Assembly (NCBI GenBank): GCA_011947345.1
Contig: JAAVTG010000038.1
Span: forward strand, 178,069-242,068
Source: Phytophthora quininea
Lineage: Eukaryota > Oomycota > Peronosporomycetes > Peronosporales > Peronosporaceae
Reading direction: 5' to 3'
DNA: 64,000 bases
Each line of letters begins with the position of its first letter. The first letter of the stretch is position 1. This document shows positions 52,293 to 63,599 of this stretch, one piece after another. The position numbers were made by a program, and so were the translations under genes. The notes beneath the pieces were generated by a model, which saw nothing but the letters and a program-made list of their open reading frames with translations, was not told the DNA's origin and ran no database searches.

Positions 52293-55281
52293 ATGAGCCA
52301 AGTCAAGCGCGAGCGCGAGGAGTCGGCCACTGGCGGCTCCCCAGCGCCAACCAGGATGTCAAGCGGCCTCGCCTCGACGTTTCTCCGTCTCTCTCGCCCT
52401 CCACAGCTCCTAGTGGCCCCGTACAGCGCCACCCTATTGCCATACTCGACTCCATCCGAGCCAAGCTGCAGAATACCGCAGACCCCCATTTACAATCCCG
52501 TCTCCTACTACAGTACAGCTCCTATGCAGCCTCCCCGGCGCCAAGACGGCCGCCGCCATCGACTTCCTCTTCTCCTTCTTACAGCAGAATCAGACACAGA
52601 CTGAGACACAGAGCGATGGCCAAAAAGACGCCACTGGAAGCGGCGCCATCGTCGTGGGGGCCATTGTGAGAGGCCTGAGACAGCTACTGGCAGTGAAAGC
52701 CGCCGTGGTGGAGCCTATGATCCAGGTGGACGCCATGGGCGAGCAGCTCATGCAATGCATGAGTGTGGGGGAAGATTTCAAGCTGCGACGAGACATGATG
52801 CGCATTGTGGTCGACTGTTTGATGCTGACGAAGAAATTCGACCAAGTCGAAAAGTTGCTGGGAAATTGTGTGAAGGACCATGACGCAGGCATGCAGGCGA
52901 TCTGCTTGACAGGTTATTTGAGACTGCACGAAGCAGGACGTTGCTTTGTAGACAAGAGCAATGCCGTAGAGCATTTCGATCGGTTAGCGGCCTTTGTATT
53001 GTTCTCGCAGAGTGAAAAGATTCGTATCTTAGCTGCACAGGTGCTAGTAGCGTTGGCGGACTTGCATCCGCAGATTGAAGTAGAAGACAGCAAGCTCTTT
53101 CCGTCGGATGCGACGGCGAAGACGACGCTGTTTCTGCCGGAGAAGGCGTTCTATGTGTTGTGTATGGCGGGAGGTGACCCGGTAGCTGGCGTGCGTGTGG
53201 AGATTGCGAGGTGTTTGCGTGGATTTTCGAGGGTTGTGCTCAACGAAGTGGTGGAACATGCTCTAATGAAGACGCAGATTGACGAAGCTGTGGTCGATGT
53301 CGCCCCAGAGACCGTAAAGATGAATACGCGACACATGATGTCGAGTGGGGTGCTGCTATCTCTTCTTGAGGACATTGATGTAGATGTAGCTGCTGAAGCA
53401 TCACGGACGATCGCTTCTCTCTGCAAAATGGGGACAGCACGAGACGCTGGGAAGGGACGGCTGAGTCAGCGAGTGGTGGAACGCTCGATTACAGCTCACT
53501 TTGACGTGCTTCCTCGCACTGGTGCCCCAACTGCGGCTCAACTTCGTCACGTTCTGGAAACGATGGGCAAGAAATGTGCCAAGGTATTGGAAGCCGATGC
53601 CCCATTGATCGATCGTTTGCAGACTGAGGTTAAGGAGAGATCGAGATCATCAGCGACGAGTCTTTTCTTCCTGAAACCTTCAACGATGCAGGAGTCTGAT
53701 AACAAAACTTCTGCAACAGCTAGCACCACGGATATTCTGCGATCCCCACCTGCAGACGGGAAGATTGCCACGCATCTTAAGGCGGTGGGTTGCTTGCTTG
53801 GTGAGAAACCTTTAAACAAATCATGGCTAATGACTTTTAAATATTGCAGATCCAGCGGCTCAGCTTCACGAGTACAGGCGAACTCGATGTTGCACTCAAA
53901 GTGACTGAGATTTTGGTACGTCTGCGGCAGCATGTGCACGTATTTCCTGACGCAGCTGCCGCTCCTGCGCCTGCGGCACACTCGTACGTGTCTATGGAGG
54001 CCATGCTCAGCACTAGTCCGAGCGTAAGCTCCACCCACAGCAGTAGTAACGCCGACAGGAAAGCCCAAGAAGAAGCTGATCAAGCCTTCGGCAGCTTGCA
54101 ACTACCTGCTGGTTTGATCAAAGGCTGCCAAGAGATGCTCGACCTCGCATTGAGTACTTATGTCAAAGCTTTCGCTCTCGGCTCGGCGCAACGCACCGAA
54201 TTACTGCAGGTGCGAGCGTGTCATAGATTGACACTGACCCAAGCCACATTCGAACTAACACTTTTGTGGGTTTTCAGATCATTATGCTCGGGCGCATGGG
54301 AGTATCGCTCGGATCGCTTCAAGATTCCACGGACAGTCTGTTCGTGACGGACACACTTCGGTGGATTGTGCAAGAGTCAACACGGCTGCGCTTCCTCTTC
54401 TCCGACAACCAGGACCAAGGTGAAATTTGGTTCCCTAACGAGTTATTGGCCGACATCAATTCGCTAAATGGCTTGAAGCGTGCCATCGTCGCCGTTGTCT
54501 GCAACGCTTGGCCCGTGGCACTTCTTCAAGCTGGGTTAGCTCGCTCTAGTTTAACGCCTCGACGCCTAACTATTGCACAGGCGTCAATCCAAGAACCAGC
54601 CACGAGCGCCGGCGCAAAGCCTGAGCCTCGCGAAATCACTGCCAACTGGCCTTTCGCACAACGTGTGCGATTCGCAGTGTCCAATTTGCGCGACATCACA
54701 CAACTGTATGTGAAGAGCGTGTTGCCGAATGGCGATGTGGACTACCATCATGTTCCAACAAGCCACGTCCAAGCCCTTGGCCCCAGGAAACACACCGTTG
54801 ACCACACGATCACACTCACAATCTCGCCGTTCTCAGACCCGACAATTTTTGCGGTGGCGGTATGTCTTGGCCATCCAGCGCTACCTGGCAGCACCAAGGT
54901 GAGCATCGCACGGCTTTACTTGTGCTTTTTAACCGACTAACCTCACGTGTATGCATGCCAGCCTACAACACCTCGAGATACGACTCCGCTCGTGTTCACG
55001 GACATCTCTGGGCTGTCTCGCGTTGCGATATTTCATCGCACTACCTCGACGCTGCGGCACGGAACGGCAAGGCCATGAAAATGTAAGTGGTTTGTACTTC
55101 AGTAATACAGGACAAATGGACTCCTTCTACAGTAGAAGCAGAGCATGGATACTTTCTTTATGGCGTGGAACTGGAAGAACTGCTGGCTTGTCAAATCCGA
55201 GGCACTGTAGTGATCACAGCCGTATTTGCTTCGGAGCCTCCACTTTCGAAGGCTATCCACGGCACACAAGCCGCTGACTGA
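52293..55281 (+). CDS. Integrator complex subunit 4 (INTS4-like) HEAT-repeat protein
   Basis: INTS4 is the scaffold that binds the INTS9/11 nuclease in snRNA and transcript processing in the nucleus. Exons: 52293-53784, 53850-54209, 54278-54898, 54962 to the end. The first three junctions have good GT..AG borders and phase 0. The N-terminal HEAT array includes EKIRILAAQVLVALADLHPQ, AGVRVEIARCLRGFSRVV and DVDVAAEASRTIASLCKMG. The C-terminal beta domain includes YVKSVLPNGDVDYHHVPTSH and GTVVITAVFASEPPLSKAI, in the places expected for INTS4. Frame breaks are at about 52348 and 52530 near the start. The 3' end is damaged too: an in-frame TGA at about 55075 and a 20-bp GT..AG stretch (55083-55102) too short to be an intron. 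Confidence 0.72.
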
Positions 55282-55309
55282 GGAAGACCCATTTCGCGAA
55301 AACCCTGCT

Positions 55310-55805
55310 GGGGTGAGGGACTAGAGTCGACCACAATGACATTCTAGTCGGCGCGTGGAAGGCTGACTTGTTGGACTGCTTTGACGACTGCATTTCCCAA
55401 CGGTACCGCTGTGTGAACCAGTGCTGCTCCTTGGTCTGTTCCTGATGGTATGTCCTTGACAACCTTCATGACATTCCTGTGTCCTGTCGTGTCGATGGCC
55501 CAGATCAGCAAGCGTCTGGGGCTCGCACCTTACTCGCTGGTGATCGGCGTCTACGTGGAATTGTATATGCTGACGTCGGCATCGCCGCGGGATTGTTTTC
55601 AGTCGTGTGGGTCGCCATCCCCATTGGAGTGATCATCCTACGTGCGAACATCCGAGAGCTGTTCGACATCCCAGGAAGCATCGCCGAAGACGTTTTGCTC
55701 GCATTCGTATGCGGGCCTTGCGGCATCGCGCAGATGGCTACGGATGTGGGGTCCTATGAACCGGGCGCTGCTCCTCGCGATACGCTCGAAGGTTACACCA
55801 GCTAA
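55310..55805 (+). pseudogene. PLAC8-family pseudogene
   Basis: Reads VDHNDILVGAWKADLLDCFD (about 55328-55390), then after an intron-like gap MSLTTFMTFLCPVVSMAQIS (55450). After a frame change near 55545 it continues VIILRANIRELFDIPGSIAE, CGPCGIAQMATDVGS and the terminal TLEGYTS. A stop precedes the first block, no start codon is in frame, and the exon-1 end is altered, so it is not expressed as a full protein. It sits about 340 bp upstream of the next PLAC8 gene, a tandem pair. Confidence 0.72.
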
Positions 55806-56144
55806 AACAGCAATGCTTGGCCCTTCCATCCAAGTCTTAACGTCAATTCAATCGAGTAGGATAATTGATCATGGCGAGCCTCCGATGACACGATTCGCTT
55901 CGACATTCGAGCGTGATGTTGTTTCGAATCGAGCGGTGCTGACGTACGGACTCAAGTCGGAATAAAGCTGCCCCTCGTCGTGAATTGAGTCGGTAAGCTA
56001 CTATCCGCCTCGTAAATGGAACGAGGTGGGCACCGAATATTGCTCGATAGTATGTACGCTAGAAGGTTTTGAAGATGATAACCAGCGCTGGGGCTTGCCT
56101 CACAACCAAATCTTCGGCAGCATCAACACATCGACCAGAAAGCC
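55806..56144. other. Spacer between two PLAC8 copies
   Basis: 339 bp. It must contain the promoter of the gene at 56145. No motif assigned. Confidence 0.4.
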
Positions 56145-56743
56145 ATGCCGTTCCTAACACCGTTGACGCCTGGGACGCCGGTGAAGCCAGAGTTCGTGTA
56201 CCCGAACAAGCTCGAGCGAGGCGATGGCGTGGACAATAACGGCATCACCTTGGGCCGTTGGGAGACCGGGCTCTTCAACTGCTTGGACGTCTGCATTCCC
56301 AACGGTAAGGCGCTCCAGTGTACTACCTTTCTCCACTACATCACTCACGTATCTCTTTGCTTCATAGGCTTCTTGTCGTTCGTCTGCCCCGTCATCTCGC
56401 TGGCCCAGATCAGCGTCCGCATCGGCTTGTCCAGCTACGCCTTCCTGCTCGGCATGCACGTGGCGCTGTATCTGCTAGCAGTTATGACAGCAATTGCCGG
56501 GTATACGGCACTACTTTGCCTCTGCGTTGCAGCGGAGATCCTCACGACTCTGGGGTTGTTCGTCTTCGCGTTACCATCCGCAGACTCTTCTTCATCCCTG
56601 GCAGCATCTTCCGAGACGTGGTTGCCACCATCCTGTGTCGCCCCTGCACCATCGCCCAAATGGCAACCCACGTAGAAGCCTACCACCCAGGCCGATGCAT
56701 GTTCCGAGCTCGAGACACGCTGCCAGGATATGTCCGCAACTGA
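56145..56743 (+). CDS. PLAC8 family membrane protein, one frame break
   Basis: Exon 1 is 56145-56304 (MPFLTPLTPGTPVKPEFVYP..., ending CLDVCIPN), the intron 56305-56367 (63 bp, GTAAGG..TTCATAG, phase 1), and exon 2 56368-56743. Conserved blocks are GITLGRWETGLFNCLDVC, FLSFVCPVISLAQISVRIGL, two hydrophobic segments, IPGSIFRDVVATILCRPC with TIAQMA, and a terminal TLPGYV. The frame changes near 56555, in a GGGGTTGTTC tract between the second membrane segment and the IPGS block. Otherwise all family features are present. Paralogues are at 4690 and 55310. Confidence 0.8.
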
Positions 56744-56857
56744 GGAAACGTGTTCGTCGACATGGCAGTCAGGTTGAAGTGACTAGTCGACAATGATCAG
56801 CCGCACAACGCAGCGAGTGAGAGCCAGATGTTTTTAGGCCAAATAAGAAACTGAATC

Positions 56858-58089
56858 ATGCGAGTCGAATGCGTTCCGTTCGTGTCTTCAGACGACTGCA
56901 CGGGCGTTCTCGATAGCTTCCTGCTCGACATGGAAGCTCTGGACCATCAGGAGACGGCGAAGGATGCGCCTGCTCCGAAGATTAAGCCGAAAAAGCGGCG
57001 GCTAGACGGAGATAATGACACCACTACCAAGTCCAAGAAGAAGAGGGAGCAGACGACGTATTTCAAGCGCAAGCAGGAATTGCAAATATTGAAACAGCAG
57101 GATCAAGTGCTGGGAGCGCAATTACTTATGTTGGAGATGCATCGCAAAGCTCAGGAAGCTCTGACGGAAGGAAAGGAGAGCAAGTGGAAGGTGGAGAGTC
57201 AGCTCGAGAAAAAGCTACTGCTAGCTGCCCAAGGCGAGAATGAACAGGTTAAATCTAAGCTTCAGAGCTACATAAACAAGACGGAGGAGATGAAGACCAT
57301 GCTTCTAGCTACGGAGTCGGTACGGACCGAGTTTCTACGTAGGTTGGAGACAAATCATAGTCTCCGTGTAGAACTGGGGGCAGCTCAGCAATTGCATTTG
57401 GGCAAGACACCTCTCTTCAACATGCTAGAGGGTAGGGCCGAAGCGCGTTTCCACAAGTTGTCTGCGTCGTTCTGTGCAATGCCCCAATCAACGTCAGTGG
57501 ACCAAGACTCGTACGACCACGCGTCGGGAGAAGTGGAAGTGAAGCGTATGCGGCTGCTGCCGTTCGATCTCGATGCTGTCTTCTCAGCTGCGTGGGCGAT
57601 CATCAGTACCGGCCGCTTCCCTGACGGACACAACTATCAAGTGAGTCGGCAATCCCGTGACGCATTTGCCGTGACGGCTACCACGACCGTGCAGCTCGAA
57701 GACGGAGGCGTCATTCGAATCAACTCGCACGCTGTGATTAAGACATTTCTGATCCCCAGCGGGTTTGTGAACTTGCTGGAGATGCGATCGGAGTGGATGG
57801 CCACACTGCCGAGTTCAGAGACATGGAGCCACTTGGCTTGGGAGCGAGGCTGCTTCTTGACGCGCAAGTATTCCGTCAAGGGGAAACTGCGCCAGGTCTG
57901 AGCCACATGAGCTTCTCCATGCAGACGCAGCCGATCGACTCGACGCAGCACACGAGCCACTATCCTTCGGCGAAACCAGCAACTGTCCACGACATTGTGG
58001 ACCCCAATTTCTGTCAACTCTGCAGAGCCCGAGATCAATTCATGGAGAACGCCACCTTCGACGTCATTCGAGCTCAAAGGCAAGTTTGA
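56858..58089 (+). CDS. M96/START-like oomycete family protein with basic coiled-coil N-terminus
   Basis: Starts MRVECVPFVSSDDCTGVLDS. A basic, Lys-rich segment (KIKPKKRRLDGDND, KSKKKREQTTYFKRKQELQI) leads into a coiled coil (LEMHRKAQEALTEGKESKWK) as in bZIP-like proteins. The START-like part includes LPFDLDAVFSAAWAIISTGR, VTATTTVQLEDGGVIRINS and SHLAWERGCFLTRKYS. Near 57895 the frame changes (TGA at 57899-57901). The next frame (LSHMSFSMQTQPI... to FDVIRAQRQV) continues the protein to 58089. Same broad architecture as the gene at 43408-44874 but strongly diverged. No intron is evident. Function unknown. Confidence 0.68.
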
Positions 58090-58208
58090 AAATTGATCGC
58101 TTCAACTTAAATAGTCCCGTTTAGATATATCTAAATACTGTTTCGTCCACATTTTGGTCCTCTATCGATTGGCAACCAGCAATAGAGTCACAAGCGATTC
58201 ACTGCGCC

Positions 58209-59134
58209 ATGGCCGAGCTGTCCACACCCGCCGCCGAGGTCTCTGCCTCGCAGACCAATGCTACCATCAAGGACCATCACTCTTCCACATCGGAGGCCAG
58301 TTCCGCCAGCGAGAACGAGCCCCAGAGCTCCTCGGACGACGAAGAAGAGGTCGCCGAGCCTGCCAGCGATGACGACGACACCGAGACCCACGAGGCCGTG
58401 GGCTTCGGCGACGCCATGAGCAAGATTCTGGGCCAGAACGTGGCGGAGGACGCGCAGCCCATCCTGGCCAAGCGCACGACCGCCCGCATGCGCGAGATTC
58501 AAAGCGACAAGCAGGAAACCAAGACCCAGCGACTGAGCGCCGCCGAGAAGCGCGAGCGTGAGCAAAAGGACATGTTTATCCCCGACCACTCGACGTCCGT
58601 GCAGGACCGCAAACTGCGGATGATTGCAACCAAAGGAGGTGCGTCAAAAAGCTGATGAAATGATCGTGTTATAGTGGAGTTAGTTAACTTGTTGCTGTTT
58701 TGGTGTGTTAGTGGTGGCGTTGTTTAATGCAATTGAGAAGCATCAGCACCAGAATGGCAAGAAAGAGGATAAGGACGACAAGAAGGTCAAGGAGATGTCC
58801 AAGGACAACTTCTTAGGGCTGCTGAAGGCTCAGCACAAACCATCGACCACTGAGAAGAAGGCTGCATCTGCTAAGAGCACGTGGTCCGTGGTGCAGGACG
58901 ACTTTATGATGGGAGCTAAGCTCAAGGACTGGGACAACACGCACGGCACAGAGGTGGGTCGCGTGCGGCAAGCAGGAGACGTGGACGCTGAAGCCGCCGA
59001 AGATGTGGCCTGGAAACAAGCTGGCGATGCTTTGGACAGCGACGACGACCCCCAAGAGCGACAAAAAACCAACCAAGCGACGAGTATCGTCGTCTGCAGG
59101 CAAGAAGGGCAGCAAGAAGTCCAAGCACTCGTAG
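58209..59134 (+). CDS. RRP15-like 60S ribosome biogenesis protein
   Basis: RRP15 acts in pre-60S rRNA processing in the nucleolus. Exon 1 is 58209-58638 (MAELSTPAAEVSASQ..., donor GTGCGT, phase 1) and exon 2 starts at 58712 (acceptor GTGTTAG). The acidic Ser-rich N-terminus is followed by the conserved core: FGDAMSKILGQNV, ILAKRTTARMREIQ, then VVALFNAIEKHQHQ, MSKDNFLGLLKAQH and WSVVQDDFMMGAKLKDWD. The frame changes near 59050 in GACCCCCAAG. The original frame runs on into the next gene, while the shifted frame gives a Lys/Ser-rich tail (KKGSKKSKHS) closing at TAG 59132-59134, the natural end for this family. Confidence 0.83.
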
Positions 59135-59274
59135 ATACCGTAGGCACCATCAATACAACTGCAATATTCAAACCTTCCTCAACTAGACCTCGAGATATCG
59201 ATCGGTTTAGACAGGGGTTCCTACCCACCATACAAGAACGCCATAACGGCCCTATTGAAGCGGCGTCTCCACCC

Positions 59275-62200
59275 ATGGTGAAGCTCGTGGAGTACCCGGA
59301 CAGCTCGGACGACGAGCGGGGCGCGCAGGACATGCACGACGCATATGACCAGCAGGACGCGCGCTCAGACTCGTCCCATTGGTCGTCGTTCGGTCAGATT
59401 CCGTCCGACCCGGAGGACTCCTTCTCCTTCCCCATGCGGTCGCCAGAGAGCGAGCACGACGACTCGGACGAGGACTACGCGCCGTCCGAGTCTGGAGGCA
59501 GCTCTGTAGCTACAGAGGACCTGGAATTCCCAGCAGAAATGGAGCAGGAGGAGCAAGAAGAGCAAGAACATGCTCACATGGCAGAGACTTCTCCGACGAC
59601 CCGTTTGGAAGAGTCTAGTCAGGAGACAGAGCAGGACAAGACCATTTTCTACAAGTGGGAGGATTTGAGAGCAGCTTTTGATGACAATCCTTTTAAGAGA
59701 CGCAGTATGGGGCCACGAGAGATGGAAACAGCAACTGCAGAAGCTGAAGAGGAGAAACAGGAGACGACTGATGGGTTGAAGAGGGAAAATAGCTTTACTA
59801 TGGGCAGGAAGATCCTGCATCCACGGAAACCAAACAAACCAACGGGCGTGACGCCTAAATTTGCCAATCTATCGGCGAGTAATCAGGATGAAGAAGGTGG
59901 AGGAGTGCTCAAAGTGGAAAATAAGTTTTTCCCGACGCCTGAAGAGACAAAGACGTCGGTGTTTACTTTCTCGGCATCGCAGACTAGAGGAGCTGAAAAG
60001 TTTTCAATTGGAACGAAGCAGAGCAAAAGTGACGATTTTGATGGATCTGCAGCAGGTTTCTCGTTTGGAAAGCCGAGCCCGAAGATGTTTGCTAAAGGGA
60101 GTGAGGATGCTCATATGATGAGTCCACCTCCACCAGTTCCTACTTCTTCAAGCAGCGACTTTACGTTTGGACACAGTGAACAGCCTCCGAAGCCTTCTGA
60201 GTTTACGACGACGACTGGTTATAATCATTTTAATTTTTCACCTACGAGTTCTGCTACTCCTGGGACTAATGCTCAGAAAGTTGACGACGCACACATGCGT
60301 AGTTTAAGTCCAAAGCCGAAACCCCGTACTCCAAATTATACCAGAACCAACGGCAGTTCTGCTCCTGCACCCGACTATAAAAATCGGAAGCCTTTCCACT
60401 TTGTAGAATTGGGAGGCAAGGACTCTCAGTTTGGCTCAGCTCCGGGTATATTCAACAAACTCCCCACGGAAACAAACACACCAACCACCATATTTGGTAC
60501 ACAAGATGCTGGCAAGCCAACCGCATTTTTCTCTACTGGGGTCCCTTCCCCAACGCAGCGGTATCGTAACGGACGTCGACGGAAGTTGAATGGGTCCAGC
60601 TCGCCGTTCTCTTCAGCCTCGAAAATCAGTTCGTTTGCGAACGGCGCACAGCCAGCCACGTCTTCATTTGCGACTGCAGGAGTTCCACATGAATCGAAGG
60701 CGGCGCCATTTAACCCCACACCAGGCTCAAGTGAACAGCCTGTCGACCAAACTATCCCCAATGTGGGAGCAACATGTACGGGTGCAGCCCCACCGCCAGC
60801 TCCTTCAGCTACGAATTCCACTGGCGGACACTTTTTATTTCGAAAAGCAAACGGTAACCAATCTCGGCCTCCTCCATTGCAAACTGTCTTTGGGGCTGCC
60901 AGTAGATCTGCACCATCACGGACTCCTGATACAACGACAGCAGGTCCGTTTCCCTTTAGTGCTAATTCAAATGGATCGCCTGGACAAACCAGTGCGACTT
61001 CAGATCCAGCAGAAACAAGTTGTGGCTTTCGCATCGGAACGACCGGCACAAAAAGGCAACTGCGCGAACCTCGTTTGGCCGCAATCGAAGAAGTGGCATC
61101 TTTGCCAACAAAAACAGCCCAAAGCGACCGACAAAGCCAACAGTTGCGACCGAGCCTGAGGCAACACCAGCCCCTGGCGTATTTTCTGGACCAGTGCCAA
61201 CATCGGCATCGCCATTTAGCGGGTCCAGCACACGCACCTCAAGAAAACACATCTTAGAAAAGAATGGGACGGAGTCCACCTGCAGATCCATTTGTTGTAC
61301 CGACCTACCAACCGCATCCAAGTGAGCCCAACGTGGGGAGACCGGCAGCGAAGTTTGCCTTTGGAGCGGCTAGTATTGACGACAAGCAAGCTGCTTTTAC
61401 ATCGATACATGCAACCGCTACCCAATCAAACCAGCAGTCTAGTAGACTACATGCAAATATCAACAGCGCTTCGGATAGAGAGCGAGCCGCATTCCCATCC
61501 AGAAGCCCAAAGAAAGCGACCCAAACTCTGGTCGTCGTCGGATCCTACGTGCAGCATTGCGACAGGTTAGGGATAGTGAAGCAGCGTCGGCACCAGCGGC
61601 CACTACAAACCACAAGGGAAGTACCCGAAGTGATGCCGAGATGACAAGCGAAGATGACGAAAGTGGCTGGGGGAACTGAAGCGACTTGGCGGGGTCGCTT
61701 ACTCTTCTCGACGGTATTCTGACGCTGCAGAGTTTTACCGACAAAGCATTGAAGCCCTCGAATCGATTCTCGAGTGCAATGTAGCCATTGCTACTCGCGA
61801 ATTGACTGCGGACAAGGCGAAGCTTCATGCCAACCGAGCCGCATGCTTGATGATGTTGACTCAGATCCCCGAAGCGCAGCGTGAATGCCGACAATCTATA
61901 GATGTAGACCCGACCTACGCTCGTGCTTATCTTCGGCTAGGTCGTATTCAAATCCTGTTGGGTGATACTGCCAACGCCCAAGCTAATCTTGACACTGCGA
62001 AGCACTTAATGGCAGGAGATATGGGCGCCCAAGGGATTAGCAACGACCAAGCCGATCAAGCGCAGCTCCGTAAAATGGAAGCTTCGATCAAGAAGCTGGT
62101 TACCCTGCAAGGTGAGATTAAGTGGTATACTGATTGCGGCGACTACAAACAGGCTTTGGTGCACACTGAGCATGCGTTGACGCTCGCACCGAGTAGCCGC

Positions 62201-63404
62201 AGGCTGCAAGTTGACAAGGCTCGGGTCTTACTTCTCCAAAAGGAGTACGATCAGGTTGTTGAGTTCTGCACTATAGTCGTTCACAAACAGCAAGCAATTC
62301 ACGACCAACAAGGCGAAGGATGGCAAACGCATTCGTCGAAAGAGAAACTTGTAGGAGATATTAAATTTGTCGGTATCGACTTGGGCTTACTGTGGGCGAC
62401 GGCGCTGCACTATCGCAACGATGTTGAAGATGCTGTGCGGATTCTTGAGGCACTAGAAATTGTAGCGCCTTGCAGCTCTCATGTCGTGCAGCTGAAGGTG
62501 CGATGGCAGAACATGAAGGCGCTAAAGCACAACGGAAACGACCGATTTAAACGCGGTGAGTTCCAGGAAGCTCTCCGGTTTTATTCCGAGGCAGTGCAGA
62601 TCGATCCGCAGCACGAAGAGTACTGCGCTATTATTTATTGCAATCGCGCAGCCGCTCAGATGGCTCTCGAGCGGTTCCATACTGCGATTCTTGACTGCAA
62701 TGAGGCCTTGCAACGGAAACCCAAATACCCACGCGCATTATTGCGTCGAGCGCGCTGTCATGTTGCTCTGGATATGCATCATGAAGCTGTCAAGGACTTT
62801 GATCAATATTTGCGGGAGCATCCGGGAGATTCCTCCTCCGATTCGACAGCGGACGTTCGTCGAGAGCGAAACGAAGCCAAGGCGGCGATCGCCAAAGCCC
62901 GAGAAGAAGCGAGGCAACGAGAAGCCGCAAAGAAGCGTGCGGAGCGCGAACAGCGTCAGCGACGCCAGCAACGCTGGGAGAATCCGTGGGATGAGGGCAA
63001 GTTTTACGATAACTTCCGATACAATACTAGTAGTAGTAGTAGTGGTAGTAGGTTCAAGTCGTCGGGGCCTAATAGTCGGCAATCGTTCATGGCTCCAAAG
63101 ACCCAGCGACGTACTCACTACGACGTGCTGGGAATCGAGAAGACGTCAACGGTCGACCAGATCAAGAAAGCCTACCGCAAATTGGCTCTCGTGTATCACC
63201 CAGGTAAGATGTTGCCTTACTGTAAAGTTATGAAGTATTGAGGCATAACATTTTTTCTTTGTAGATAAAGCGAAGACGTTGACCCACGCGGATTTGTTCA
63301 AAGATATGACTGCCGCGTACAATGTGCTTTCCGACGAAAGTGCTCGGGCCAAGTACGATCGGGAATTGATCTACAACAGGTTCGGGAACTACAACGAAAG
63401 CTGA
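59275..63404 (+). CDS. TPR and J-domain co-chaperone (DNAJC7-like) with long FG/Ser-rich N-terminal region
   Basis: Starts [20 protein letters not shown] at 59275. The first ~650 residues are disordered and rich in Ser/Thr/Pro/Phe with nucleoporin-like FG/FSFG spots ([43 protein letters not shown]). The TPR arrays follow ([50 protein letters not shown] repeats; 61680-62860). A charged linker ends in FYDNFRY, then the J domain ([20 protein letters not shown]). The HPD motif is split by the last intron (63204-63264). Final exon 63265-63404. J domains stimulate Hsp70 ATPase, and TPRs bind Hsp70/90 tails. Frame breaks are at about 61065, 61255, 61490 and 61665, all in the linker. One gene rather than two is inferred from continuity. 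Confidence 0.72.
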
Positions 63405-63439
63405 ACGTGAGTGGTAGGGTGAAGTCAGGACTTGCTTAC

Positions 63440-63599
63440 CAATTGGACGTAATGTCGAAGTGTTTGTCTCCTGTGAAGTGCTCTTATTGTTTGTTGATTG
63501 GCACGAGCTGCCGCAAGTATCCAGCGGACTGATCGCTGCGAGTCCCATTGTGATAACCACGATGAGAAGTACTGAAGCAGACCAAGTTGATGTTGTCAT
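63440..63599 (-). CDS. Possible small secreted protein, first exon only
   Basis: Starts MTTSTWSASVLLIVVITMGL, a good signal peptide, then a short Cys-pair segment (CGSSCQS) and a Ser/Thr-rich stretch, ending at a consensus donor GTAAGC (63439-63434). The open frame beyond the donor runs antisense through the last exon of the J-domain gene and is probably not coding. No second exon was found. It is either a small secreted peptide gene overlapping its neighbour's 3' end or chance. Confidence 0.3.

Noticed and set aside
241..61670. Programmed ribosomal frameshifting as the explanation for the many frame changes
   Set aside because: Sites share no slippery heptamer, occur in many unrelated host genes and fall mostly in homopolymers, which points to indels.
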